This document shows, piece by piece, positions 12,259-21,177 of a stretch of 64,000 nt of DNA (within the stretch, counting starts at the first letter, position 1; the number at the start of each line of letters is the position of its first letter). This DNA is from Paraburkholderia sp. (GTDB lineage: Bacteria; Pseudomonadota; Gammaproteobacteria; Burkholderiales; Burkholderiaceae). A program made the position numbers and the translations under genes. Location: assembly GCF_028283785.1 (NCBI RefSeq), contig NZ_JAPWKB010000019.1, forward strand, positions 20,001 through 84,000, written 5' to 3'. The notes beneath the pieces are model-generated. The model made no database searches. It was not told the DNA's origin and saw only the letters and a program-made list of their open reading frames with translations.

Positions 12259-13212
12259 ATGGCACCGTCGATGGGAAACGAATTGCAGCATCGCACGGTG
12301 CTGCTGGATGAAGCGGTCGATGCGCTGGTCATGCGCGCCGACGGCATCTACGCGGACGGTACGTTCGGGCGTGGCGGTCACAGCCGTCTGGTGCTGAGCA
12401 AGCTGGGTGAAAACGGACGTCTGATCGCGTTCGACAAAGACCCGCTCGCCATCGCCACGGCACAGCAGATCGCCGACCCGCGCTTTGAAATCGTCCATGA
12501 GAGTTTTGCTTCACTGCGCGACGCGATGGCGGAGCGCGGGGTAGGGCGCATATCGGGTGTTTTGCTGGATCTGGGCGTGTCGTCGCCGCAAGTCGACGAC
12601 CCGGAGCGGGGTTTCAGTTTCCGCGCCGACGGCCCGCTCGACATGCGGATGGACCCGACGCGCGGCGAGTCCGCAGCAGACTGGCTCGCTCGGGCCACGG
12701 TGCAGGAACTGACGGAGGTGATACGAGATTATGGGGAAGAACGGTTTGCTTTTCAGATTGCAAAGGCGCTTGTTGCTCGCCGGGCAGAGTCCGACCGTCT
12801 TGGGCCTCTCGTCAGCACGGGCGAGCTTGCCCAAATCGTGGCTAACGTCGTCAAAACCCGTGAGAAGGGCAAGGATCCGGCAACCCGCACCTTTCAAGCT
12901 ATACGGATTCACGTCAATCAAGAGCTTGCGGAGCTGCAAGTCGTTTTAGAAGCAGCACTCTCGCTGCTGGAGCAAGGGGGGCGGCTGGTCGTGATCAGCT
13001 TTCATTCGCTCGAAGACCGCATCGTCAAACGGTTCATGCAGACGCATTCCAATGCGCCTGTGATCGACCGTCGGCTGCCGATTCGCGCGGTCGATCTGCC
13101 CAGCCCGCCGCTCAAGCTGCGTGGTCGTGTGTTCGCCAGCGACGCCGAAGTCGCGGCGAACCCGCGCGCCCGTTCTGCCGTGATGCGCGTGGCGGAGCGG
13201 ATCGCGCCATGA
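12259..13212 (+). CDS. rsmH: 16S rRNA (cytosine(1402)-N(4))-methyltransferase
   Basis: 317 residues from ATG 12259; an in-frame ATG at 12271 (MGNELQHRTVLL) is an equally likely start, and neither has a strong Shine-Dalgarno. RsmH (MraW) is a SAM-dependent enzyme that methylates N4 of C1402 in the 16S decoding centre. SAM-site motifs are visible: GTFGRGGHS, FDKDP, and SGVLLDLGVSSPQ. The RTFQAIRIHVNQEL and VVISFHSLEDRIVK blocks are family hallmarks. About 240 bases near 12720-12960 show much weaker G/C third-position bias than the rest although the protein stays canonical (see findings). The stop overlaps the ftsL start by four bases. Confidence 0.96.
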   Translation: MAPSMGNELQHRTVLLDEAVDALVMRADGIYADGTFGRGGHSRLVLSKLGENGRLIAFDKDPLAIATAQQIADPRFEIVHESFASLRDAMAERGVGRISGVLLDLGVSSPQVDDPERGFSFRADGPLDMRMDPTRGESAADWLARATVQELTEVIRDYGEERFAFQIAKALVARRAESDRLGPLVSTGELAQIVANVVKTREKGKDPATRTFQAIRIHVNQELAELQVVLEAALSLLEQGGRLVVISFHSLEDRIVKRFMQTHSNAPVIDRRLPIRAVDLPSPPLKLRGRVFASDAEVAANPRARSAVMRVAERIAP

Positions 13213-13556
13213 ACCGTCTCAACATCTTCCTGCTGATCGTCGTGATGGGCTGCGCATTGTCGGTTGTTAACGCAACCAACCAGCAGCGGCAGATGTTTAT
13301 CCAGTTGCAGCGCGCGCAATCGCAAGAGCGCCAGTTGCAGCTCGATTATTCGCAGCTTCAATACCAGCAAAGCGCGTTGTCCAAAACGTCGCGTATTGAA
13401 CAGATTGCGAACGATTCGCTGAAGATGCAGCCCGGCACCACGGGCCGGACTCAATATCTGACACTCGATCCGGGCGCCGCGAAGGCGGAAGACACGCCTA
13501 TCCCGACGTCCGCGCCTGCTGCATCCGGTGCTGCGGGCCGGGGAGCCGTGCGATGA
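13209..13556 (+). CDS. ftsL: cell division protein FtsL
   Basis: 115 residues. A short cytoplasmic N-terminus is followed by one membrane segment (LNIFLLIVVMGCALSVVNA) and a Gln-rich coiled coil (about 22-70), as expected for FtsL, the bitopic partner of FtsB and FtsQ in the divisome. The tail is Ala/Pro-rich and variable. Starts inside the rsmH stop (ATGA) and ends inside the ftsI start, implying translational coupling. Identified mainly by topology and position. Confidence 0.9.
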   Translation: MNRLNIFLLIVVMGCALSVVNATNQQRQMFIQLQRAQSQERQLQLDYSQLQYQQSALSKTSRIEQIANDSLKMQPGTTGRTQYLTLDPGAAKAEDTPIPTSAPAASGAAGRGAVR

Positions 13557-15421
13557 AAAAATCGTCGGCCCGCAAGAGCGTCGCGTTCTCGTCGAACCCC
13601 ATTCTGTCGGTGCGTCTGCCGATGTGGCGTTCGAAGCTCGTCGTGTTCATGCTGTTCATGGCGTTCGTCGCGCTGGCCGGCCGCGCGTTCTGGATCCAGG
13701 GTCCGGGCAACGCGTTCTATCAGAAGCAGGGCGAAAGCCGCTATCAGCGCACGCTCGAACTGCCCGCCACGCGCGGCAAGATTCTCGACCGCAACGGCCT
13801 CGTGCTCGCCACGAGTCTGCCGGTGCGCGCCATCTGGGCCATTCCCGAATCCGTGCCGGACGATCTCGGCGCCGACAAGCTCGCCGCGCTCGGCAAGCTG
13901 CTCGGCATGACGGACAAGGAACTGCGCCGCAAGCTGTCCGAAGACAAGACCTTCGTCTACGTGAAGCGCCAGGTGCCGCTCGACATCGCGCAGAAGGTCA
14001 GCGCGCTCGGCATTCCCGGTATTTATCAGCGTGACGAATACAAGCGCTTCTATCCGGAAGGCGAAATCACGGCTCACCTGATCGGTTTCACGAACGTCGA
14101 GGACGAAGGCCAGGAAGGCGTCGAACTCAGCGACCAGAAACTGCTCGCGGGCATGTCGGGCAGCCGTCGCGTGATCAAGGACCGGATGGGCCACATCATC
14201 GAGGACGTCGATGAGCAGGTCGTGCCGCACAACGGCCAGGACGTCGATCTGGCGATCGACAGCAAGATCCAGTACATCGCGTACACGAACCTGAAAGCCG
14301 CCGTCGAAAAATTCAAGGCGAAAGCCGGCGCGGCGATGGTCGTGGACGTGCGCACGGGCGAAGTGCTCGCGCTGGTCAATTATCCGACCTACAACCCGAA
14401 CGACCGCACTCACCTGACCGGCGACCAGTTGCGCAACCGTATCCTGACCGACACCTTCGAGCCGGGGTCGATCATGAAACCGTTCACGATCTCGCTGGCG
14501 CTGGATCTGCACCGCGTGTCGCCGACTACACTGGTTGATACGGGGTCCGGCCGTTTCGTGCTGGACGGCGCACCGATCTCCGACGACGCCGGATTCGGCG
14601 TGCTGACGGTCGGCGGCGTGATCCAGAAGTCGAGCAACATCGGTGCGACGAAGATCGCGATGCAGCTCAAGCCCGAAGAGATGTGGAACATGTACACCAG
14701 CATCGGTCTCGGTCAGGCGCCGAAAGTCGGGTTCCCCGGCGCGGCGGCGGGCCGTTTGCGTCCGTGGAAAAGCTGGCGTCGCATCGAACAGGCCACGATG
14801 TCGTACGGCTACGGCCTGTCGGCGTCGCTGTTCCAGCTGGCTCGCGCATACACGGCCATCGCGCACGACGGTCAGGTGCTGCCGGTGTCGATTTTCCGCA
14901 CGCCGGGCGATGCCCCGGTCACGGGTCCGCAAGTGTTCTCGCCGGTGACCGCGCGTGAAGTGCGCGCCATGCTCGAAACCGTCGTTGCGCCGGGCGGCAC
15001 ATCGCCGGACGCGGCCGTGCCGGGCTATCGCGTCGGCGGCAAGAGCGGTACGGCGTACAAGCACGTCGGCCGCGGCTACGACAAAGGTAAATACCGCGCC
15101 TCGTTCGTCGGCATGGCGCCGATGCCGAATCCGCGCATCGTCGTCGCGGTGTCGGTCGACGAACCGACCGCCGGCAGCCACTTCGGCGGTCAGGTGTCCG
15201 GCCCGGTGTTTTCGGCAATTGCCGGCGACACCCTGCGCTCGCTGAACGTCCCGCCCGACATGCCGATCAAGCAGATGGTCGTGTCCGACGACCCGCCACC
15301 CACGTCGCAACCCAATAACGCCGTGCCGTCATCGGCGGCCAAAAAGCTTTCTACCAGCGGTAACGCACGCAAGATGACGATCGCCGCCACGCCAAAAAGT
15401 CACCCGGGAGTCGTGCGATGA
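13553..15421 (+). CDS. ftsI: peptidoglycan D,D-transpeptidase FtsI (PBP3)
   Basis: 622 residues. N-terminal cytoplasmic tail, one membrane segment near 28-45 (VVFMLFMAFVALAGRAFW), a pedestal domain, then the transpeptidase domain. Active-site motifs: Ser306 in GSIMKPF (SxxK), Ser360-Ser-Asn362 (SxN) and Lys497-Ser-Gly-Thr (KSGT). It crosslinks septal peptidoglycan with FtsW and is the target of several beta-lactams. Overlaps ftsL and murE by four bases each. Confidence 0.97.
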   Translation: MKKSSARKSVAFSSNPILSVRLPMWRSKLVVFMLFMAFVALAGRAFWIQGPGNAFYQKQGESRYQRTLELPATRGKILDRNGLVLATSLPVRAIWAIPESVPDDLGADKLAALGKLLGMTDKELRRKLSEDKTFVYVKRQVPLDIAQKVSALGIPGIYQRDEYKRFYPEGEITAHLIGFTNVEDEGQEGVELSDQKLLAGMSGSRRVIKDRMGHIIEDVDEQVVPHNGQDVDLAIDSKIQYIAYTNLKAAVEKFKAKAGAAMVVDVRTGEVLALVNYPTYNPNDRTHLTGDQLRNRILTDTFEPGSIMKPFTISLALDLHRVSPTTLVDTGSGRFVLDGAPISDDAGFGVLTVGGVIQKSSNIGATKIAMQLKPEEMWNMYTSIGLGQAPKVGFPGAAAGRLRPWKSWRRIEQATMSYGYGLSASLFQLARAYTAIAHDGQVLPVSIFRTPGDAPVTGPQVFSPVTAREVRAMLETVVAPGGTSPDAAVPGYRVGGKSGTAYKHVGRGYDKGKYRASFVGMAPMPNPRIVVAVSVDEPTAGSHFGGQVSGPVFSAIAGDTLRSLNVPPDMPIKQMVVSDDPPPTSQPNNAVPSSAAKKLSTSGNARKMTIAATPKSHPGVVR

Positions 15422-16962
15422 GCGCGCTCCGGTCGAATCACCCGGCGCACGCGCAGATTGCCGACGCCCTCGACTGGCTGCACGTTCGCGTGCAGCCTTC
15501 CGCGCATTTGCACGCCGATACGCGCTCGCTCGCGTCCGGCGACGTGTTTCTCGCGTACGCCGTCGATGGCGCCGATAACCGCCCGTTTATCGCCACTGCG
15601 CTCGAACGCGGCGCGGCCGTCGCGCTCGTGCAGCCCGAAGGTTTCACCGGTGCGCTCGACGCCGCGACCACGCTTGCCGTTCCCGCGCTGAACGAACTCG
15701 CGGGCTCGATCGCGAGCGCCTGGTACAACGATCCGAGCGACGCGATGCGCGTGGTCGGCGTGACCGGCACGAATGGCAAGACGTCGTGCACGCAATGGAT
15801 TTCGGCGGCGCTGACCGCGCTTGGCCAGCGTTGCGCGATCATCGGCACGCTCGGCAGCGGAATGCCGGGTCAGCTGGTCGCAACGGGTTTCACCACGCCC
15901 GACGCGCCGCAATTGCAACGCAGTCTCGCGCAATTGCGCGATGCGGGCGCGAAGGCGGTCGCGATGGAAGTGTCGTCGCATGCGCTGCATCAGGGGCGCG
16001 TCAACGGCACGTCGTTCGACATCGCCGTGTTCACGAACCTGACGCAAGACCACCTCGACTACCACGGCACGTTCGCCGCGTACGAAGCCGCGAAGGCGCG
16101 GCTGTTCGCGTGGCCCGAGCTGAAGTGCGCGGTCATCAATCGTGACGACGAAGCCGGTCGCCGGCTGATCGCCGCCACGCACGGCCACGCCCGCACGATC
16201 GCCTACGGTCTCGACGCGCTCGACGCCGCGCCGCAGGCCGATGCGCTGCTGCTCGCGTCGAACGTGCGCGCCACCGCAACCGGCACGGCATTCCATCTGG
16301 AAACGTCCGACTGGGGTGCGGCCGACGTCGAAGTGCAGACGCTCGGCAAGTTCAACGTCAGCAATCTGCTCGGTGTGCTCGGCGCGTTGCTCGCGTCCGA
16401 CGTGCCGTTCGCGGCCGCGCTTGCCGAACTGTCGAAGCTCGAACCGGTGAACGGCCGGATGCAGCGTCTCGGCGGCCGTGTGCAAAGCGACGAACCGATG
16501 GTCGTGATCGACTACGCGCACACGCCCGACGCGCTGGAAAAAACCCTCGAAGCATTGCGCCCGATGGCGCTCGCTCGCGGCGGCAAGCTGATCTGCATGT
16601 TCGGTTGCGGCGGCGACCGCGACGCGCTGAAGCGCCCGCTGATGGGCGCGATCGCCGAACGGCTGTCCGACAGCGTGGTCGTGACCAGCGACAATCCGCG
16701 CAGCGAAGATCCGCAGACCATCATCGACCAGATCGTCGGCGGCATGGCCGATGCGACGCACGCGCGCCGCATCGAAGACCGCGCGAGCGCGATCCTGCAA
16801 GCGGTTCGCTGCGCCGCGCGCGAAGACGTGGTCGTGCTGGCCGGTAAAGGTCACGAAGCCACTCAGGAAATCATGGGCAAGAAGCGCGCGTTCTCCGATC
16901 AGGACCACGCTCGCCTCGCGCTGGCCGCCCGTGTGACGCACACCCGTGGAGGCGCGGAATGA
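15418..16962 (+). CDS. murE: UDP-N-acetylmuramoyl-L-alanyl-D-glutamate-2,6-diaminopimelate ligase
   Basis: 514 residues. Mur ligase with the ATP loop GVTGTNGKTS near 117, a central block with LTQDHLDYHG, and the C-terminal SDNPRSEDP motif, in which DNPR marks specificity for meso-diaminopimelate rather than lysine. It adds the third residue of the peptidoglycan stem in the cytoplasm. Four-base overlaps with ftsI and murF. Confidence 0.97.
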   Translation: MSALRSNHPAHAQIADALDWLHVRVQPSAHLHADTRSLASGDVFLAYAVDGADNRPFIATALERGAAVALVQPEGFTGALDAATTLAVPALNELAGSIASAWYNDPSDAMRVVGVTGTNGKTSCTQWISAALTALGQRCAIIGTLGSGMPGQLVATGFTTPDAPQLQRSLAQLRDAGAKAVAMEVSSHALHQGRVNGTSFDIAVFTNLTQDHLDYHGTFAAYEAAKARLFAWPELKCAVINRDDEAGRRLIAATHGHARTIAYGLDALDAAPQADALLLASNVRATATGTAFHLETSDWGAADVEVQTLGKFNVSNLLGVLGALLASDVPFAAALAELSKLEPVNGRMQRLGGRVQSDEPMVVIDYAHTPDALEKTLEALRPMALARGGKLICMFGCGGDRDALKRPLMGAIAERLSDSVVVTSDNPRSEDPQTIIDQIVGGMADATHARRIEDRASAILQAVRCAAREDVVVLAGKGHEATQEIMGKKRAFSDQDHARLALAARVTHTRGGAE

Positions 16963-18386
16963 CGATGTTTTCCCTACGCGAAGCCGCCGCGCTGATTCCC
17001 GGCGCCACGGTTGTCGGCGACGACACCGTACGCTTCGAGCGCGTGTCGACCGACAGCCGCACCGCCGGTCCGGGCGATCTCTTCGTTGCATTGAAAGGCG
17101 AGCGTTTCGACGCGCACGACTTCCTCGCCGACGTGGCGGCGCGCCGCATCAGCGCAGCGCTCGTCAGCCACGCGCCCGACGGTTTCGGTGCGCCCGCGCT
17201 GCATGTCGCCGACACGCGTTTTGCGCTCGGCGCGCTCGCGCGCGGCTGGCGTCGCCGGTTCACGATGCCGCTGGTCGCCGTCACCGGCAGCAACGGCAAG
17301 ACGACCGTGAAGGAAATGATCGCGTCGATCTTCTCCGCCGCGGTCGGTTCCGACGATGCGCGCCTTGCGACGGACGGCAACTTCAACAACGACATCGGCC
17401 TGCCGCTGACGCTGTTCCGTCTGAACGACGCGCACGCGCTCGCCGTGGTCGAACTCGGCATGAATCATCCCGGCGAAACGTCGTTGCTCGCGAAGATCGC
17501 GGAGCCGACAGTGGCCGTCGTCAATAACGCGCAGCGCGAGCATCAGGAATTCATGGCGACCGTCGAAGCGGTCGCGCTCGAGCATGCGAGCGTGATTCAC
17601 GCGCTGAAGCCCGAAGGCATCGCGGTATTTCCCGCCGACGACGCGTACGCGAGCATCTGGCGCGTGGCCGCAACCGGCAACCCGATCATCGATTTCGCGC
17701 TGAACACCGACACCCGCCACACCGAAGCAGCCGTGACCGGCACTTTCACCGGCAACCGGTTGTCCGTCGATACGCCGCAAGGCCATGTCGACATCACGTT
17801 GCAGGTGCTCGGCGATCACAACGCGCACAACGCGCTGGCGGCGGTCGCGGCGGCGCTGGCGTCGGGCGTGTCGCTCGACGCGATCAGGCGCGGTCTCGAA
17901 GCGTTCGGCGCGGTGAAGGGCCGCCTGCAGGTCAAGCGCGCGGCGCTCGGCGTGCTGGCCGGCGCGACCGTAATCGACGACACGTACAACGCCAATCCGG
18001 ATTCGATGCGCGCGGCCATCGACGTGCTCGCCGCGTGTCGATCGCCGCGTGTGCTGGTGATGGGCGACATGGGTGAAGTGGGCGATAACGGTCCGGCGTT
18101 CCATCGTGAGATCGGCGCCTACGCGAAAGAACGCGGCATCGACGCGCTGTACGCGCTCGGTGACGCATCGCGCGACGCGTGCGTGGCATTCGGCGAAGGC
18201 GCGCATCACGCCACCGACCACGCGGCAATCGTCGCGCAACTGCTGCAGGCCGCGCAGTCAGCCGGAAACGGCGCAGCGGCCACGTATCTCGTGAAAGGCT
18301 CGCGCTTCATGAAGATGGAGCGCGTGGTGGACGCCGTAACGAGTCCACAACCCATCGCACCGGGCGCAGCGCCCGGTGCACATTGA
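16959..18386 (+). CDS. murF: UDP-N-acetylmuramoyl-tripeptide-D-alanyl-D-alanine ligase
   Basis: 475 residues. ATP loop VAVTGSNGKTTVKEM, a metal/substrate block with ELGMNHPGE, and a C-terminal domain with DTYNANPDSM, characteristic of MurF. It adds the D-Ala-D-Ala dipeptide to the UDP-MurNAc tripeptide. It begins inside the murE stop; the following mraY start is 17 bases downstream with an AGAAGGA Shine-Dalgarno. Confidence 0.97.
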   Translation: MTMFSLREAAALIPGATVVGDDTVRFERVSTDSRTAGPGDLFVALKGERFDAHDFLADVAARRISAALVSHAPDGFGAPALHVADTRFALGALARGWRRRFTMPLVAVTGSNGKTTVKEMIASIFSAAVGSDDARLATDGNFNNDIGLPLTLFRLNDAHALAVVELGMNHPGETSLLAKIAEPTVAVVNNAQREHQEFMATVEAVALEHASVIHALKPEGIAVFPADDAYASIWRVAATGNPIIDFALNTDTRHTEAAVTGTFTGNRLSVDTPQGHVDITLQVLGDHNAHNALAAVAAALASGVSLDAIRRGLEAFGAVKGRLQVKRAALGVLAGATVIDDTYNANPDSMRAAIDVLAACRSPRVLVMGDMGEVGDNGPAFHREIGAYAKERGIDALYALGDASRDACVAFGEGAHHATDHAAIVAQLLQAAQSAGNGAAATYLVKGSRFMKMERVVDAVTSPQPIAPGAAPGAH

Positions 18387-18403
18387 AATAGAAGGACCGA
18401 AGC

Positions 18404-19573
18404 ATGCTACTGGCGCTGGCGCAATGGCTGCAGAATGACGCAAGCTTCTTGCGCGTGTTCAGTTATCTGACTTTTCGTGCAGTGGCGGCGACCATCACCG
18501 CGCTGTTGATCGGGCTCGTCTGCGGCCCGTGGGTGATTCGCACGCTGACCGCGATGAAGGTCGGTCAGGCTGTCCGTAAAGACGGCCCGCAATCGCACCT
18601 GATCAAATCCGGCACGCCGACGATGGGCGGCGTGCTGATTCTGCTCGGCATCGCCGTTGCCACGTTGCTGTGGGCCGATCTGACCAACCGCTTTATCTGG
18701 ATCGTGATGCTGGTGACGTTCGGCTTCGGCGTGATCGGCTGGGTCGACGATTACCGCAAGGTGGTCTACAAAGACCCGCGCGGCATGTCGTCGCGCGAGA
18801 AGTATTTCTGGCAATCGGTGATCGGCTTGTTCGCGGCGGTGTATCTCGCGTTCAGCGTGTCCGAAGCGAGCAACGTGCGCGTCTACGACCTGTTCATGGC
18901 GTGGGTGCGCAGCGGTCTTTCGATGGGCCTGCCCGCGCGTGCCGACCTGATGCTGCCGTTCTTCAAGTCGATCTCCTATCCGCTCGGCGTGTGGGGCTTC
19001 ATCGTGCTGACGTATCTGGTGATCGTCGGCGCGAGCAATGCCGTCAACCTGACCGACGGACTCGACGGCCTCGTGATCATGCCGGTCGTGCTGGTCGGCG
19101 CGTCGCTGGGTGTGTTCGCGTATGTGATGGGCAGCTCGGTCTATTCGAAGTATCTGCTGTTTCCGCATATCGCCGGCGCGGGCGAACTGCTGATCTTCTG
19201 TTCCGCAATGGGCGGCGCCGGGCTCGCGTTCCTCTGGTTCAACACGCACCCCGCGCAGATGTTCATGGGCGACGTCGGCGCGCTGGCGTTGGGCGGCGCG
19301 CTCGGCACGGTCGCGGTGATCGTCCGTCAGGAAATCGTGCTGTTCATCATGGGCGGCATTTTCGTCGCGGAAACGGTGTCGGTGATGTTGCAGGTCACCT
19401 GGTTCAAGTACACGAAAAAGCGCTTCGGCGAAGGGCGCCGCCTGTTCAAGATGGCGCCGCTGCATCACCACTTCGAATTGTCGGGCTGGAAGGAAACGCA
19501 GGTGGTCGTGCGTTTCTGGATCATCACGTTGATGTTGTGCCTGTTCGGTCTGTCCACGCTGAAGCTGCGCTAA
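18404..19573 (+). CDS. mraY: phospho-N-acetylmuramoyl-pentapeptide-transferase
   Basis: 389 residues with about ten hydrophobic membrane segments. Family signatures include GTPTMGG, the Asp-rich VDDYRK loop, NLTDGLDGL and the C-terminal PLHHHFE. It transfers phospho-MurNAc-pentapeptide to undecaprenyl phosphate at the inner membrane, making lipid I. Confidence 0.97.
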   Translation: MLLALAQWLQNDASFLRVFSYLTFRAVAATITALLIGLVCGPWVIRTLTAMKVGQAVRKDGPQSHLIKSGTPTMGGVLILLGIAVATLLWADLTNRFIWIVMLVTFGFGVIGWVDDYRKVVYKDPRGMSSREKYFWQSVIGLFAAVYLAFSVSEASNVRVYDLFMAWVRSGLSMGLPARADLMLPFFKSISYPLGVWGFIVLTYLVIVGASNAVNLTDGLDGLVIMPVVLVGASLGVFAYVMGSSVYSKYLLFPHIAGAGELLIFCSAMGGAGLAFLWFNTHPAQMFMGDVGALALGGALGTVAVIVRQEIVLFIMGGIFVAETVSVMLQVTWFKYTKKRFGEGRRLFKMAPLHHHFELSGWKETQVVVRFWIITLMLCLFGLSTLKLR

Positions 19574-19656
19574 AGCCGCGTTGAAACTGCATCGACCGTC
19601 GTGAACGGCGGTTGGCGTAACCAGAAACACTGAAGCGAAATCAAGGGAAGCAAGCG

Positions 19657-21177
19657 ATGTTTGGCGAGAAGTTTCGGGATCGGCAAAAGCCGATGGTGCT
19701 CGTGCTGGGACTGGGTGAATCCGGTCTCGCGATGGCGCGTTGGTGCGCGCGGCACGGTTGCCGTCTGCGCGTTGCCGACACGCGCGAAGTGCCGCCGAAT
19801 CTGTCGGGGCTCGCCGCGCATGGGATCGATGCCGATTTCACCGGCGGCCCGTTCTCGCCCGTACTGCTCGAAGGTGTCGATCTGGTGGCGATCAGCCCCG
19901 GTCTGTCGCCGCTCGCCGCCGATCTCCTGCCGCTGATCACCGAAGCCCGCACGCGCGATATCCCGGTGTGGGGCGAACTCGAATTCTTCGCGCAGGCGCT
20001 GAAGCAACTGGGCGAATCCGGTTACGCGCCGAAGGTCGTCGCGATCACCGGCACCAACGGCAAGACCACCACCACCAGCCTGACCGGCCTGCTGTGCGAA
20101 CGCGCGGGCAAGACGGTCGCGGTGGCGGGCAATATCAGCCCGGCCGTGCTCGACAAACTCACCGAAGCGATCGACGCGACTGCGTTGCCGGAAATCTGGG
20201 TGCTCGAACTGTCGAGCTTCCAGCTGGAAACGGCGCACACCTTCGCGCCCGATGCCGCGGCGGTATTGAACATCACGCAGGATCACCTCGACTGGCACGG
20301 CGGACTCGACGCATACGCCGCCGCGAAGGGCCGCATTTTCGGGCGCGGAACGATCCGCGTGCTGAATCGCGACGACGCGCGCGTGATGGCGCTCGCACCT
20401 GCCGCGCACGCGGCCGATGCCGCGCCGGTCGTCACGTTCGGCCTGAACGAGCCGACCCGCGTCGGCGATTTCGGCTTGCATCGCGACGGCGGGATGATCT
20501 GGCTGGTTCAGGCGCAAGACCGCGACGTGAACGACGAGCCGCAACCGGTGCGCCGTCGCAAGAACGAAGTCGCCGCAACGCCGAACATCATGCAAAAGCG
20601 TCTGATGCCCGCCGACGCATTGCGGATTCGCGGTCTGCACAACGCCGCGAATGCGCTCGCCGCCTATGCGCTGACGCGCGCGATCGGCCTGCCGGGCGCG
20701 CCGCTGCTGCACGGCTTGCGCGAGTATCGCGGCGAGCCGCATCGCGTCGAACTGATCGCGTCGGTCGAAGGTATCGATTTCGTCGACGACAGCAAAGGCA
20801 CCAATGTCGGCGCGACCGTGGCCGCGCTCGACGGTCTGGCGCAGCGCATCGTGCTGATCGCCGGTGGCGACGGGAAGGGCCAGGATTTCGAGCCGCTCGC
20901 CGCGCCGGTGACGCGCTGGTGCCGGGCGGTGCTGCTGATCGGCCGCGACGCGCCGCAGATTCGCGCGGCGCTCGCCGACACCGGTATCGCGCTCGCCGAT
21001 TACGCGACGCTCGAAGAAGCGACGCGCGCCGCGACCACGCTGGCCGAACCGGGCGACGCCGTGTTGCTGTCGCCGGCCTGCGCGAGCCTGGATATGTTCA
21101 AGAATTACGCGCATCGCGCGGCCGTGTTCCGCAGCACGGTCGAAGACATCGCGGCTGAACGGGGGACGATGATATGA
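19657..21177 (+). CDS. murD: UDP-N-acetylmuramoyl-L-alanine-D-glutamate ligase
   Basis: 506 residues, start preceded by AAGGGAAG. The N-terminal Rossmann-like loop LGLGESGLAMARW is followed by the ATP loop VVAITGTNGKTTTTS and LNITQDHLDWHG. The C-terminal DDSKGTNVGAT and LLSPACASLDMF are MurD hallmarks. It adds D-Glu to UDP-MurNAc-L-Ala. It is longer than E. coli MurD (438 aa) because of an insertion around residues 285-320 (VNDEPQPVRRRKNE ...). Overlaps ftsW by four bases. Confidence 0.96.
   Translation: MFGEKFRDRQKPMVLVLGLGESGLAMARWCARHGCRLRVADTREVPPNLSGLAAHGIDADFTGGPFSPVLLEGVDLVAISPGLSPLAADLLPLITEARTRDIPVWGELEFFAQALKQLGESGYAPKVVAITGTNGKTTTTSLTGLLCERAGKTVAVAGNISPAVLDKLTEAIDATALPEIWVLELSSFQLETAHTFAPDAAAVLNITQDHLDWHGGLDAYAAAKGRIFGRGTIRVLNRDDARVMALAPAAHAADAAPVVTFGLNEPTRVGDFGLHRDGGMIWLVQAQDRDVNDEPQPVRRRKNEVAATPNIMQKRLMPADALRIRGLHNAANALAAYALTRAIGLPGAPLLHGLREYRGEPHRVELIASVEGIDFVDDSKGTNVGATVAALDGLAQRIVLIAGGDGKGQDFEPLAAPVTRWCRAVLLIGRDAPQIRAALADTGIALADYATLEEATRAATTLAEPGDAVLLSPACASLDMFKNYAHRAAVFRSTVEDIAAERGTMI

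Noticed and set aside
13451..15310. 619-codon minus-strand open frame
   Set aside because: Antisense shadow of ftsI with no recognisable domain.
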